This document shows, piece after piece, positions 49,813 to 58,429 of a stretch of 64,000 nucleotides of DNA. Within the stretch, counting starts at the first letter, position 1; every line of letters starts with the position of its first letter. The notes below the pieces were generated by a model. It made no database searches, was not told the DNA's origin, and saw only the letters and a list, made by a program, of their open reading frames with translations. This stretch comes from Idiomarina piscisalsi (GTDB lineage Bacteria > Pseudomonadota > Gammaproteobacteria > Enterobacterales > Alteromonadaceae): positions 1,922,001-1,986,000 of the forward strand of contig NZ_CP022133.1 in assembly GCF_002211765.1 (NCBI RefSeq). Direction: 5' to 3'. Made by a program: the position numbers and the translations under genes.

Positions 49813-51723
49813 ATGTCAGACTGGAATATTGATCAAGCAGAAGAATTGTATGGCGTTAACCGTTGGGGCGCAGGTTATTTTTCGATTGGCGACAACGGCA
49901 ACATTCAAATTCGCCCGAATCATCGCCTGCCTGATTTGGCCATTGATATGCAGGAAGTGGTTGAAGAAATAAAGTCAGAAGGCATTGAGCTGCCGGCGGT
50001 GATTCGTTTTCACGACATTTTGCGCTCGCAAGTCGAAATTATTAACGAGACCTTCGCGCAGCAAATTCAGGACGCCGATTATAACGGCAAGTATTGCGGT
50101 GTGTTCCCGATTAAAGTCAACCAAATGCGCGAAGTGGTTGAAGAAATCATGGACGCTGGCGAACCGTACAATTACGGGCTGGAAGCGGGTTCTAAGCCAG
50201 AGCTCATGGCCGTTATGGCTTACAATGAAAACCCCGACGCGCTGACCATACTGAACGGCTACAAAGACAAAGACTACCTGACGCTGGCACTGCTTGGCCG
50301 TCAGTTACGCCGTAAGATGATCATTGTCATTGAAAAATACAGCGAACTCGAAATGCTGATTCCGCTGGCCAAAGAATTAGGCGTTGAGCCTATGATTGGT
50401 CTGCGCTCAAAAATGATGGTGAAAAGCGCCGGTAAATGGGCTGGCTCCAGTGGTGACCGTGCTAAATTTGGTTTAAGCATTGCTGAAATACTGAATGTGG
50501 TTGAACGCTTACGCCAGGAAGACATGCTGCATTGTGCCAAGCTTCTGCACTTTCACATTGGCAGCCAGCTGTCAGACATTCGTAAAATTAAAGAGGCCGT
50601 CAGCGAAGGCGCTCGTTTGTACGCTAAGCTTATTCAGGAAGGCGTACCGCTCGAGTACTTAGATATTGGCGGTGGTTTGGGCATTGACTACGACGGTACC
50701 AGTACCACCAGCGACTCTTCTCGCAACTACTCAACCGAAGAATACGTAGCTGACGTGGTTTGGGGCGTAAAACAGGTGTGTGACTTAGAAGAAGTACCGC
50801 ATCCAAACTTAGTCAGCGAGAGTGGCCGTGCAATGACGGCGCACCATAGCTGTGTCGTCACCAATATTGTCGGTGAAATAAAGCCAGCTAGCACCAATTT
50901 CGATGTCAGCCCCAGCGAGGACGAGCATATTTTGGTGAAAAATATGCGCGAGCTGCACCAGTCAGGTGACCAGTTCCACCCTCAAGAGCGTTACAACGAC
51001 GCCGCTGGCTATAAACAGAATGCTTATGAAGCCTTTAAATTGGGCATTTTGTCGTTACAGGAAATGGCGAAATTGGATACCATGTATTGGCAAATACTGG
51101 CAGACATTCATCAGTCCCTCGACAAAGATGCCTATGTTATTCAAGAGCTGGAAGAGCTTGAAGATATGCTCGCCAGCCAGTACCTGTGTAACTTCTCTAT
51201 TTTCCAGTCAGCCGCAGACACCTGGGCCATTGGTCAGGTATTGCCAATAGTGCCTATTTCGCGCTTAAACGAGAAGCCGGAAGTGCGTTGCTCTATAGCC
51301 GACATTACGTGTGACAGTGACGGTAAGCTGGGCAAATACATTGAAGGCACTGAAATAAGCGATAACATTCCCATGCATTCGTTGCGTAAGGGCGAAGATT
51401 ATCATGTCGGGCTATTCTTAACGGGTGCGTATCAGGACGTGATGGGCGACATGCACAACCTCTTCGGCCGACTGACAGAAGTGCACGTGTATTGTCACGA
51501 TGACGAGCGCGGTGACTTCTACATTGAGGAAGTAGTACCGGGTACGTCGGCTGAAAAAGTACTACAAACCATGCAGTACAATACAGAATACATGGCCAAA
51601 GCGGTGAAGAAGCAAATTGACCGCCAGGTTCGAAATGGTGGCCTGGCACCAAGAGCTGGTGTTCGCTGGACAAACTTTTACGAGAAGTGTTTGGCCGGCA
51701 GCACCTACTTAAGCGTTGAATAA
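49813..51723 (+). CDS. speA: Biosynthetic arginine decarboxylase
   Basis: PLP enzyme that makes agmatine from arginine, the first step to putrescine. The 636-residue protein matches SpeA in length and has the PLP lysine in VFPIKVNQ (about residue 100), the HIGSQ and 'DIGGGLGIDYDG' motifs of fold-III decarboxylases, and the C-terminal 'EEVVPGTSAEKVL'. I chose ATG 49813 (GGAG 8 bases upstream); TTG at 49810 is an alternative. Coupled to speB. Confidence 0.96.
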   Translation: MSDWNIDQAEELYGVNRWGAGYFSIGDNGNIQIRPNHRLPDLAIDMQEVVEEIKSEGIELPAVIRFHDILRSQVEIINETFAQQIQDADYNGKYCGVFPIKVNQMREVVEEIMDAGEPYNYGLEAGSKPELMAVMAYNENPDALTILNGYKDKDYLTLALLGRQLRRKMIIVIEKYSELEMLIPLAKELGVEPMIGLRSKMMVKSAGKWAGSSGDRAKFGLSIAEILNVVERLRQEDMLHCAKLLHFHIGSQLSDIRKIKEAVSEGARLYAKLIQEGVPLEYLDIGGGLGIDYDGTSTTSDSSRNYSTEEYVADVVWGVKQVCDLEEVPHPNLVSESGRAMTAHHSCVVTNIVGEIKPASTNFDVSPSEDEHILVKNMRELHQSGDQFHPQERYNDAAGYKQNAYEAFKLGILSLQEMAKLDTMYWQILADIHQSLDKDAYVIQELEELEDMLASQYLCNFSIFQSAADTWAIGQVLPIVPISRLNEKPEVRCSIADITCDSDGKLGKYIEGTEISDNIPMHSLRKGEDYHVGLFLTGAYQDVMGDMHNLFGRLTEVHVYCHDDERGDFYIEEVVPGTSAEKVLQTMQYNTEYMAKAVKKQIDRQVRNGGLAPRAGVRWTNFYEKCLAGSTYLSVE

Positions 51724-51787
51724 TTCACCAAAACAACCGCTTAATGTGCAATTACTGAGCAAACAGTAAAAAAGGCACGAAAAGCGG

Positions 51788-51816
51788 TTGACTCGAAACC
51801 GAAAAAAACGTTTAAT
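51788..51816 (+). promoter_or_regulatory. Promoter of tRNA-Phe
   Basis: TTGACT (51788-51793), a 17-base spacer and TTTAAT (51811-51816), followed by a GC-rich ACACGCCG discriminator, end 10 bases before the tRNA. It is a typical stable-RNA promoter. An inverted repeat AACCGCTT/AAGCGGTT (51736-51743 with 51782-51789) overlaps its -35 box. Confidence 0.78.
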
Positions 51817-51826
51817 ACACGCCGTT

Positions 51827-51902
51827 GCCCGGATAGCTCAGTCGGTAGAGCAGAGGATTGAAAATCCTCGTGTCGGTGGTTCGATTCCGCCTCCGGGCAC
51901 CA
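51827..51902 (+). tRNA. tRNA-Phe (anticodon GAA)
   Basis: A 76-base cloverleaf GCCCGGATAGCTCAG… with anticodon GAA in TTGAAAATC, T-loop GGTTCGATTCC and encoded CCA. It stands alone with its own promoter and terminator. Confidence 0.98.
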
Positions 51903-51912
51903 ACTTATTCCT

Positions 51913-51939
51913 AAAGCCCTGCACTTAGTGCGGGGCTTT
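51913..51939 (+). terminator. Rho-independent terminator after tRNA-Phe
   Basis: A 12-bp stem AAAGCCCTGCAC/GTGCGGGGCTTT (one T-G pair), 3-base loop, then TTC, lying 10 bases after the tRNA. Confidence 0.9.
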
Positions 51940-52085
51940 TTCGTTTCTGAGTAACGGATGTAACACGCTTAGTAACACAGGCCTATAACCTGACGTTACC
52001 GCCTTCCAAAGCCAAGGCGACGTTCGCGTGAGTTGAGGCAGTTAAAGATCGCTCATAAAAGCGTGCTCTAACTGCGCTCAATGAT

Positions 52086-55000
52086 CTAACTCTCTATTTT
52101 TTTAAAGCGCTGCACTAAATAATAAAGCGCTGGCAGTACCACCAATGTCAGCAATGTTGACGATACAATACCGCCAATAACCACTGTCGCTAACGGCCGC
52201 TGCACTTCGGCACCCACACCGCTATTAAACGCCATCGGAACAAAGCCCAAGCTAGCTACGAGAGCAGTCATCAGTACAGGTCTTAACCGTTGTTGCGCAC
52301 CTTCAAACACCGCATCTCTCAGGGGGAGCCCGTCACGTAATAGCTGCCGTATAAACGTCAGCATCACCACGCCGTTTAAGACAGCCACACCGGATAGCGC
52401 AATGAAGCCAACCGCTGCTGAAATAGATAACGGCATATCACGCAGCGCCAGCGCAAATATTCCACCGGTTAACGCCAGCGGTACACCAGTGAAGATCACT
52501 AAGGCGCTACTGATCGAGTTAAAGGCACTGTATAGCAAACCGATAATCAGTAATAATGCCAACGGAACAACCAGACTGAGCCGTTGCGACGCTGACTGCA
52601 GCTGTTCAAAAGTTCCGCCATAATTGACCCAGTAACCAGCCGGCAAGTTAACCTCAGCGTTTATCGCGTTTTGCACATCAGCAACAAACGATCCTAAATC
52701 CCGATCTTCGACATTTGCACTCACAATGACATTGCGCTTGCCACTCTCCCGGTTAATTTGGTTTGGTCCACTTTTTAAGCTCAACTCAGCGATCTCGCCT
52801 AATGGCACGTACTGCAGCTCCGGATTATCCGCAGAAACATCCACCGGCATCGACTTCAGCTGTTCAATGCTGTCGCGCCAACCGTCATTCAGACGCACCA
52901 TAAGCTTAAACCGCTTATCACCTTCGTAAATAATTCCAGCCTGAACACCGCCAACTGCGGCTTGTATTGCGCTTTGTACGTCCGCCACCGTTAAGCCAAG
53001 CAGGGCCAAATGATCACGTTTAGGATGGACAGAAAGCGTTGATAAGCCCGTCATTTGTTCGACGCGAACATCGGCGGCACCATCAACTTTTCGGATGACG
53101 GATGCAGCTGAATCGCCGAGCTGCTTTAATGTCTGCAAGTCGTCACCATAGATACGAACCCCCAAATCGGCTCTCACACCAGCGATAAGTTCGTTAAAAC
53201 GCATTTCAATAGGCTGCGTAAGCTCGTACTTATTACCGGGCAACTCTTGCACAGCGGTTCGTATTTCCACAACCAATTGCTCTTTGGGTTTCTCTGGGTT
53301 TGGCCAGTCCTTGCGCTCCTTTAAAATAATAAAAGTATCCGCGACGCTCGGTGGCATCGGGTCAGTCGCAACATCCGGGGTACCAATTTTCGAGAACACC
53401 AATTTTACTTCATCAAACTGCGAGACCACAGACTCTACGTCTTTTTGCATGTCGATGGATTGTTGCAGTCCTGTCCCCGGAATACGCAGCGCATGCATTG
53501 CAATATCGCCTTCATCCAGTTGAGGTAAGAACTCAGTTCCCATGCGACTGGCCTGAAACATGGACACCACAAATAGGCCAAAGCCAATCAAAATAATGAC
53601 CTCCGGAAGCTTCAGTGTCTGCCGTAAAACCGGCTGATACACTTTGCGAGCCGCCCGCATGATGCGGTTTTCACCGTGCTGAATGTTGCCACGCACAAAT
53701 ATTGCAATAGCCGCGGGTACAAAAGTCACCGAGAAAATAAGCGCCCCTAGCAATGCCGCTACCACTGTGAAAGCCATCGGGTGGAACATCTTTCCTTCAA
53801 CCCCACTTAGGGCGAATATTGGCAAGTACACCAGCATAATAATAAGCACCCCAAATACCGCAGGGTTAAATACCTCACGAGTACTATGAGTGACTTCAAT
53901 TAAACGCTCTTTAGTGGTCAGCGTCCGGCCTAAGCGTTGCTGTGCATTTCCAAGCCGTCGCAACACGTTTTCAACCACTATAACCGCACCATCGACAATA
54001 ATGCCAAAGTCAATTGCCCCCAGGCTCATCAGGTTACCGGACACTTTGTTGGCAACCATACCGCTAACAGCAAATAGCATACTCAACGGAATGACACAGG
54101 CTGTAATTAGCGCTGCCCGGACATTCCCGAGTAGTATAAACAGGACAACAATGACCAGTACCGCCCCTTCAAACAAGTTTTTCTCGACCGTTGCAATGGT
54201 TTTATCAACGAGAGAAGTACGGTTATACACCGTTTCAATCACCACTCCGTCTGGTAGGCTTCGTTGCACTTCGTCAATTTTATCTGCAACATTCTGGGCA
54301 ACAATACGACTGTTCTCACCAATCAACATCATGGCGGTGCCTAATACCACCTCACTCTCGCCCGAGGTTGCCGCACCAGTACGTAGTTGCTCTCCCAGTT
54401 TGACCTCAGCAACATCGCTGACGCGCACTGGCGCATCGTCACGCTTGGTTATAACCACATTTCGAATCTCATCAAGCGTTTTGAGCTGACCGGGCGAGCG
54501 TACAAGCCACTGTTCACCATTTTTCTCAATGTAACCAGCCCCCGCATTCCTGTTGTTCAGCTCTAACGCTTTGAACAAGTCCTGCATAGTCACTTTGTAA
54601 GCCAGCATGCGGCCCGGGATTGGTGCTACCTGGTATTGTTTTTCGTAACCACCAACGCTATTAATTTCCGTCACGCCCGGCACTTTGACCAGCTGTGGTT
54701 TAATGATCCAGTCTTGAATGGTACGTAACTGCTCTGGCGTATAAGGCTTGCCATTGGCGTTAGTCGCCCCCTCTTCAGCACGCACCACGTAATTCACGAT
54801 CTCGCCCAGACCAGACGCAATAGGCCCCATATTAGGCTCTATGCCTTGTGGTACTTCACCTCTGACCTTTTGTAATCGCTCACTGATTTGCTGTCTAGCC
54901 CAGTAAATATCGGTACCTTCTTCGAATACTACGGTCACCTGCGACAGTCCATACCGTGAGATCGAGCGCGTATAATCCAGTTTGGGTAAGCCCGCCATCG

Positions 55001-55214
55001 CTGTTTCTACCGGATACGAAATTCGTTGTTCCGTTTCTAAAGGTGAATAGCCTGGCGCTTCTGAATTTATCTGTACCTGAACATTGGTAATATCGGGCAC
55101 GGCGTCTATGGGCAGCTTTAGCGTACTGTAGATACCAGCGGCAGCAACTAAAAGGGTTGCTGCGAGCACCAGCCACCGACGCTCAACCGCAAAGCGAATG
55201 AGTGCATCTATCAT
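52086..55214 (-). CDS. Heavy-metal RND efflux pump, CzcA/CnrA type
   Basis: A 1042-residue inner-membrane proton antiporter that exports divalent metal cations across both membranes with its adaptor and TolC partners. Twelve membrane helices in the RND layout are visible. The TM4 motif DFGIIVDGAVIVVEN (about 400) is of the CzcA/CnrA (Zn, Co, Cd, Ni) type rather than the CusA (Cu, Ag) type. It starts 12 bases after the adaptor stop, with GGGAG upstream. The region 51946-52085 after it holds only an imperfect hairpin (52042-52077) that may end the transcript. Confidence 0.94.
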   Translation of the reverse strand: MIDALIRFAVERRWLVLAATLLVAAAGIYSTLKLPIDAVPDITNVQVQINSEAPGYSPLETEQRISYPVETAMAGLPKLDYTRSISRYGLSQVTVVFEEGTDIYWARQQISERLQKVRGEVPQGIEPNMGPIASGLGEIVNYVVRAEEGATNANGKPYTPEQLRTIQDWIIKPQLVKVPGVTEINSVGGYEKQYQVAPIPGRMLAYKVTMQDLFKALELNNRNAGAGYIEKNGEQWLVRSPGQLKTLDEIRNVVITKRDDAPVRVSDVAEVKLGEQLRTGAATSGESEVVLGTAMMLIGENSRIVAQNVADKIDEVQRSLPDGVVIETVYNRTSLVDKTIATVEKNLFEGAVLVIVVLFILLGNVRAALITACVIPLSMLFAVSGMVANKVSGNLMSLGAIDFGIIVDGAVIVVENVLRRLGNAQQRLGRTLTTKERLIEVTHSTREVFNPAVFGVLIIMLVYLPIFALSGVEGKMFHPMAFTVVAALLGALIFSVTFVPAAIAIFVRGNIQHGENRIMRAARKVYQPVLRQTLKLPEVIILIGFGLFVVSMFQASRMGTEFLPQLDEGDIAMHALRIPGTGLQQSIDMQKDVESVVSQFDEVKLVFSKIGTPDVATDPMPPSVADTFIILKERKDWPNPEKPKEQLVVEIRTAVQELPGNKYELTQPIEMRFNELIAGVRADLGVRIYGDDLQTLKQLGDSAASVIRKVDGAADVRVEQMTGLSTLSVHPKRDHLALLGLTVADVQSAIQAAVGGVQAGIIYEGDKRFKLMVRLNDGWRDSIEQLKSMPVDVSADNPELQYVPLGEIAELSLKSGPNQINRESGKRNVIVSANVEDRDLGSFVADVQNAINAEVNLPAGYWVNYGGTFEQLQSASQRLSLVVPLALLLIIGLLYSAFNSISSALVIFTGVPLALTGGIFALALRDMPLSISAAVGFIALSGVAVLNGVVMLTFIRQLLRDGLPLRDAVFEGAQQRLRPVLMTALVASLGFVPMAFNSGVGAEVQRPLATVVIGGIVSSTLLTLVVLPALYYLVQRFKKIES

Positions 55215-55226
55215 TGTTGAATCTCC

Positions 55227-56132
55227 CTAGTGACTGTGGCCAGCACCTTGTTTGAGAATGTCAGCTTTGATCAAATAGCTATTCTCAACGACATAACGTT
55301 CGCCGCCTTCCAGGCCTGATAAAACCTCGGTAAATTCGCCATCCGTGCGGCCTAACTTAAGGCTACGGGCTTCAAAACGGTTACCTTCCTGAACAAACAC
55401 CACCGGTTTATCTTCTAAGCGCTGAATCGCTTCGTTATCGACTGCTAAGCTTGCGGTAAAAATGTCGGTAACTGCGTCAGCTTTAACGTGCATGCCTGGC
55501 CGCCAGTGGCCCGATTCATTCGGCAGTTGCACACGCGCCCGTGCGATATGTCCGCCGCTCATTTTAGGAGATATATAAGACACAACACCTTCAACGGTCT
55601 TGTGATGATGCAGGTCGTAAACGAAGGCCGTTTGATTCTCTCGCAGAGACTCAATGTCTTCCGGAAACGCTGAAAGCTCCACCCAAACCGATGAAGAATC
55701 CAAGATTTCAAATAAAGGCTTTTGCTCTACCACTTCGCCGATATTGGTATATCGCTCGGTGACTTCGCCGTTAATTGGACTTTTCACCGCAAACGCCGTG
55801 CCGGTAGTAACATTCTCAACCACCGCAAGAGTTTGCCCTGATTTCACCACATCACCGATATTCACCGGTAGCGAAGTGACAAGGCCTTTATACTTGGCGC
55901 CGACATGCACGATGTTATTGTTATTGGGGGCAATAACACCAAATAGAGTTTGCTTTACGTTAATCTCCTGCGACCCAGCTGTGGTCATGGTTATTTCAGC
56001 ATTTTTTATGGCTACATCGCTCAAATTTGTATGAGGTGCTTCGTGTTCTGAATGTTGCTCTTGCGAAGCAGCCGCAGACATTGAAAAAATAGCGATACTG
56101 ATTATCGCAATCACTGACTGCTTAAGTTTCAT
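55227..56132 (-). CDS. RND periplasmic adaptor of the metal pump (CzcB-like)
   Basis: A 301-residue membrane-fusion protein with a signal peptide (1-23), a lipoyl/barrel-sandwich domain (about 75-145), a beta-barrel and a membrane-proximal domain. It lacks the long N- and C-terminal metal-binding extensions of classical CzcB (about 500 residues), so it is a short form. It has two His-rich spots: 'QEHSEHEAPH' near the N-terminus and GAGHSH at the very end. Its ATG overlaps the upstream TolC gene stop (ATGA). Confidence 0.92.
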   Translation of the reverse strand: MKLKQSVIAIISIAIFSMSAAASQEQHSEHEAPHTNLSDVAIKNAEITMTTAGSQEINVKQTLFGVIAPNNNNIVHVGAKYKGLVTSLPVNIGDVVKSGQTLAVVENVTTGTAFAVKSPINGEVTERYTNIGEVVEQKPLFEILDSSSVWVELSAFPEDIESLRENQTAFVYDLHHHKTVEGVVSYISPKMSGGHIARARVQLPNESGHWRPGMHVKADAVTDIFTASLAVDNEAIQRLEDKPVVFVQEGNRFEARSLKLGRTDGEFTEVLSGLEGGERYVVENSYLIKADILKQGAGHSH

Positions 56133-57376
56133 GGTTGTACTCCTAAAAATGGTTGTCCTGTCATGCGTTCAAGTTGGATTATGTCGCTGTAGATCGCATG
56201 CGCTCGGGATAATTTTTCATACTCAAGTTTGGCGAGCTCTGTCTGGGCATCTAGCACCTGAAGCAAGGAATGCCTACCTCGCGCGTAACCCTGCCGAGTT
56301 TGTTCCAATAGCTGTTCAGATAATGGTAGTAGGCGCTGTGTCACCTTTTGCAGGTAGTCTTGGTGAGTATGTAAGCTATGCACTAAAGAAAGCGCCACAG
56401 ATTTCAGTTGTTGTCGAACCTGCTTCTGTTGTGCGAGGTTCGATTGATGCAATATACGCCGTTGCTTAATACGGCCCACATTAGGATTGCTTAACTGCAA
56501 TGGCATTGAGGCCTGAACGGTAAAACCGGCATCATTTAATTGGTTGTTATAACGGGCACCGATACCAACAGTCACATCCGCAACAGAATCTGCCTTTAAC
56601 GCATTCGCTTGAGCTTGCAAAAGCTGCTCAGAGTCTAGCAACCGCAAGTATTCCGGAGCCTGATTAACGGCCGTGAGCACTTCCCCCCTTGCAGGTAACG
56701 CCAACGGGAAAACGAAACGTCCTGACACCAAGTCAAAGTCGATGTCGCCAGCCCACATCGATGCCAACTCGGCTTTCTGCTGCTTGAACTTACCCTTTAA
56801 CTCATCAGAAAAAGCGTATTGGCGCTCTAATTCTAGCTGAATGCGGATAACCTCAGATTTCGGCACCGCTCCGGCTGATACCCGCTCTTTCGCTATTGTG
56901 AGTAGGCGCGCAGTTCGCTTTACCTGGCGAGCACTGATGAGCGCCAACTGCTGTAACTTCAAAACTTCATAGAAACGTTGTGTCGCTTCAGCTAAAACTT
57001 CAACTCGGCGGTACTCATATTCCGCTTGCTGAGCTTTTTCATTCGCCGTGGCAGCATCCACTCGCAACTGCCTTTTATCCCCTAGCTCAATAAGCTGAGA
57101 AAAAGACACCGTCAGCTGAGCGTTATTGATCCCCCCAAACTCACCAGAGCCCGCAAAGTTCTCAACTTCGGCTGACAAGGTCGGGTTGCGTGAAAACTCA
57201 GCCTGTTCAACCATCGCGGCGGCAGCACGTATTTTATAATCGTATTCAAGTAATTCAGGGTTGTTTTCTAATGTTTTCTGTAACGCTTCTTCCAGCGTTA
57301 ACTCGGTTGCAGCAGCATGTGCCTCTGACAATAGAACGCCAAGACATAAGACCGCCACAAAGCTTAAGTACTTCAT
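56129..57376 (-). CDS. TolC-family outer-membrane efflux protein (CzcC-like)
   Basis: A 415-residue outer-membrane channel with signal peptide (1-21, ending AHA) and two outer-membrane efflux repeats rich in long helices. Its size and position with the adaptor and CzcA-type pump make it the third part of the tripartite metal exporter. First structural gene of the tripartite set, 45 bases after the small His-rich gene. Confidence 0.92.
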   Translation of the reverse strand: MKYLSFVAVLCLGVLLSEAHAAATELTLEEALQKTLENNPELLEYDYKIRAAAAMVEQAEFSRNPTLSAEVENFAGSGEFGGINNAQLTVSFSQLIELGDKRQLRVDAATANEKAQQAEYEYRRVEVLAEATQRFYEVLKLQQLALISARQVKRTARLLTIAKERVSAGAVPKSEVIRIQLELERQYAFSDELKGKFKQQKAELASMWAGDIDFDLVSGRFVFPLALPARGEVLTAVNQAPEYLRLLDSEQLLQAQANALKADSVADVTVGIGARYNNQLNDAGFTVQASMPLQLSNPNVGRIKQRRILHQSNLAQQKQVRQQLKSVALSLVHSLHTHQDYLQKVTQRLLPLSEQLLEQTRQGYARGRHSLLQVLDAQTELAKLEYEKLSRAHAIYSDIIQLERMTGQPFLGVQP

Positions 57377-57421
57377 GTAGCTTCTCCATTAACTTAAAGA
57401 TTTAGGAATTAAAGTTAACGG

Positions 57422-57745
57422 TTACGCGTTTGGTGGAGGCACCGGTGGTTGATGCGTCAGGCTTTGACCAAATGTTGAAGATTTTGAATTAGAAGCCACG
57501 ATGACTGGTGTTACGGAAACAAACACTCCGTAGCCAGTAATACAGCTTATATGGGCATGAAATTGATGCTCGTGCTCTATTTCTGGTTGCGCGTCGTTGG
57601 TCTGTTGATGTTCGGCAGCACGGTCTGCGTCAAAGACAATATCTACGCTTTGGTGATGGAGGTCTTCCACGTGCCCAGCCGCCGACGCACAGGTAAAAAA
57701 ACTGTGTATCAATACGACGGTGATAAGCAACCAAGATAGTTTCAT
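57422..57745 (-). CDS. Small exported His-rich protein, leader gene of the metal pump operon
   Basis: A 107-residue protein of unknown function. Residues 1-24 form a signal peptide (hydrophobic, ending ASA). The mature N-terminal half is His- and acid-rich: HVEDLHH, AEHQQ, EIEHEHQFHAH, with a Cys after it. The C-terminus ends in a Pro-rich PPVPPPNA. Such a protein could bind or sense metal in the periplasm, which is inferred from composition and from its place before the pump genes. Start taken at the ATG 57743-57745; a GTG at 57754 is the alternative, and neither has a clear ribosome site. Confidence 0.72.
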   Translation of the reverse strand: MKLSWLLITVVLIHSFFTCASAAGHVEDLHHQSVDIVFDADRAAEHQQTNDAQPEIEHEHQFHAHISCITGYGVFVSVTPVIVASNSKSSTFGQSLTHQPPVPPPNA

Positions 57746-57778
57746 GGTGAGCACTTTATCGAATACTTTTCCAAAAGA

Positions 57779-57798
57779 CCAGCGCAGAACCGCGCTGG
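57779..57798 (-). terminator. Terminator after the rnk-like gene
   Basis: A 7-bp perfect stem CCAGCGC/GCGCTGG with a 6-base loop; on the minus strand it is followed by TCTTTT. Another small hairpin, ACCTGA/TCAGGT (57808-57829), precedes it at the gene's stop codon. Confidence 0.6.
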
Positions 57799-57827
57799 AA
57801 TATCACACCTGAAGCAATAGCATCAGG

Positions 57828-58202
57828 TTACGCCACATGAATAATTTCAACGGACTGCAGGCCACGGTTGGTTTTCCATTGAATAGACTGCCCTACAGAC
57901 AAACCGATAAGCGCGGCGCCAAGTGGTGCGAAGACCGATAGACTGTCGTCGTATTTATCCACTTGTTCAGGGGCTGTCAGCGTTTTTGTAAACACTTTGC
58001 CCGTTTCAAGTACCTTAAAGGTAACTTGTTTATTCAAGCACGCCACATTCTCTGGCACAGCGGCAGGTTCCAGCACTTCGGCACGCGCCAACTCGGCTTC
58101 CAGTTCGTCTAAAAATTCCGGCGGCAAGCGGGTTTCTTCCAGACTATTTTCAATCACTGTCATATCAAATGTTGATATCGTTATTTTTGGTTTTGTTTCC
58201 AT
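57828..58202 (-). CDS. rnk: Rnk-like nucleoside diphosphate kinase regulator
   Basis: A 124-residue protein resembling E. coli Rnk: an N-terminal helical hairpin (about 20-45, 'FLDELEAELARAEVLEP') and a C-terminal GreA/GreB FKBP-like domain with SVFAPLGAALIGLSVGQSI. Rnk binds RNA polymerase and affects nucleoside diphosphate kinase levels in other species. The ATG has GGAG seven bases upstream. A second GreA/Rnk-like gene lies just upstream at 58430-58831. Confidence 0.86.
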   Translation of the reverse strand: METKPKITISTFDMTVIENSLEETRLPPEFLDELEAELARAEVLEPAAVPENVACLNKQVTFKVLETGKVFTKTLTAPEQVDKYDDSLSVFAPLGAALIGLSVGQSIQWKTNRGLQSVEIIHVA

Positions 58203-58220
58203 ATTTCTTCTCCATTAAAA

Positions 58221-58240
58221 AAGGGCTCCGAAGAGCCCCT
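58221..58240 (-). terminator. Terminator after the Lys-rich small ORF
   Basis: Stem AGGGGCTC/GAGCCCT with a TTCG tetraloop (UUCG class) followed by TTTTTT on the minus strand. It lies 6 bases after the small ORF and about 18 bases before the rnk-like start. Confidence 0.85.
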
Positions 58241-58246
58241 TATTCG

Positions 58247-58336
58247 TTACTCATCATTAAGCTTCTTTTTCTTCTTTTGTTTACGTTTCTCTTTTAACGT
58301 CATCTGAGGTTTCTTCTTTTCTTTCTCTTTACTCAT
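58247..58336 (-). CDS. Lys-rich small protein, 29 residues
   Basis: A short ORF starting MSKEKEKKKPQMT and ending KKLNDE, with 13 Lys and one Arg in 29 residues. It has an AAGG ribosome site about 8 bases before ATG and is followed directly by a strong terminator, which supports it being a real gene. It has no hydrophobic segment. The high positive charge suggests nucleic-acid or ribosome binding, which is inference only. It lies between two GreA/Rnk-like genes on the same strand. Confidence 0.6.
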   Translation of the reverse strand: MSKEKEKKKPQMTLKEKRKQKKKKKLNDE

Positions 58337-58429
58337 TGGATTCACCTTATCTGTTCAATATCTAAAATGACTTAAGCTATTGCACAACTAAGTTACTCCA
58401 AGGCTCTACCCTCCTTAAGGCATGAGTGT

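Noticed and set aside
52042-52077. Imperfect CAGTTA…TAACTG palindrome after the RND pump gene as a strong terminator
   Set aside because: The stem has several mismatches and no T tract; kept only as a weak remark in the pump entry.
53890-54489. Open frame of about 200 codons on the plus strand opposite the RND pump gene
   Set aside because: It is the complement of strongly conserved RND sequence; its translation is Ser/Thr-rich low-complexity, and it has no neighbours or ribosome site.
58350-58429. CCTTAAGG and CCAAGG motifs before the Lys-rich small ORF, considered as a MerR-type metal operator
   Set aside because: No -35/-10 pair with the required 19-20 base spacer could be placed around them, and the dyad is not symmetrical.
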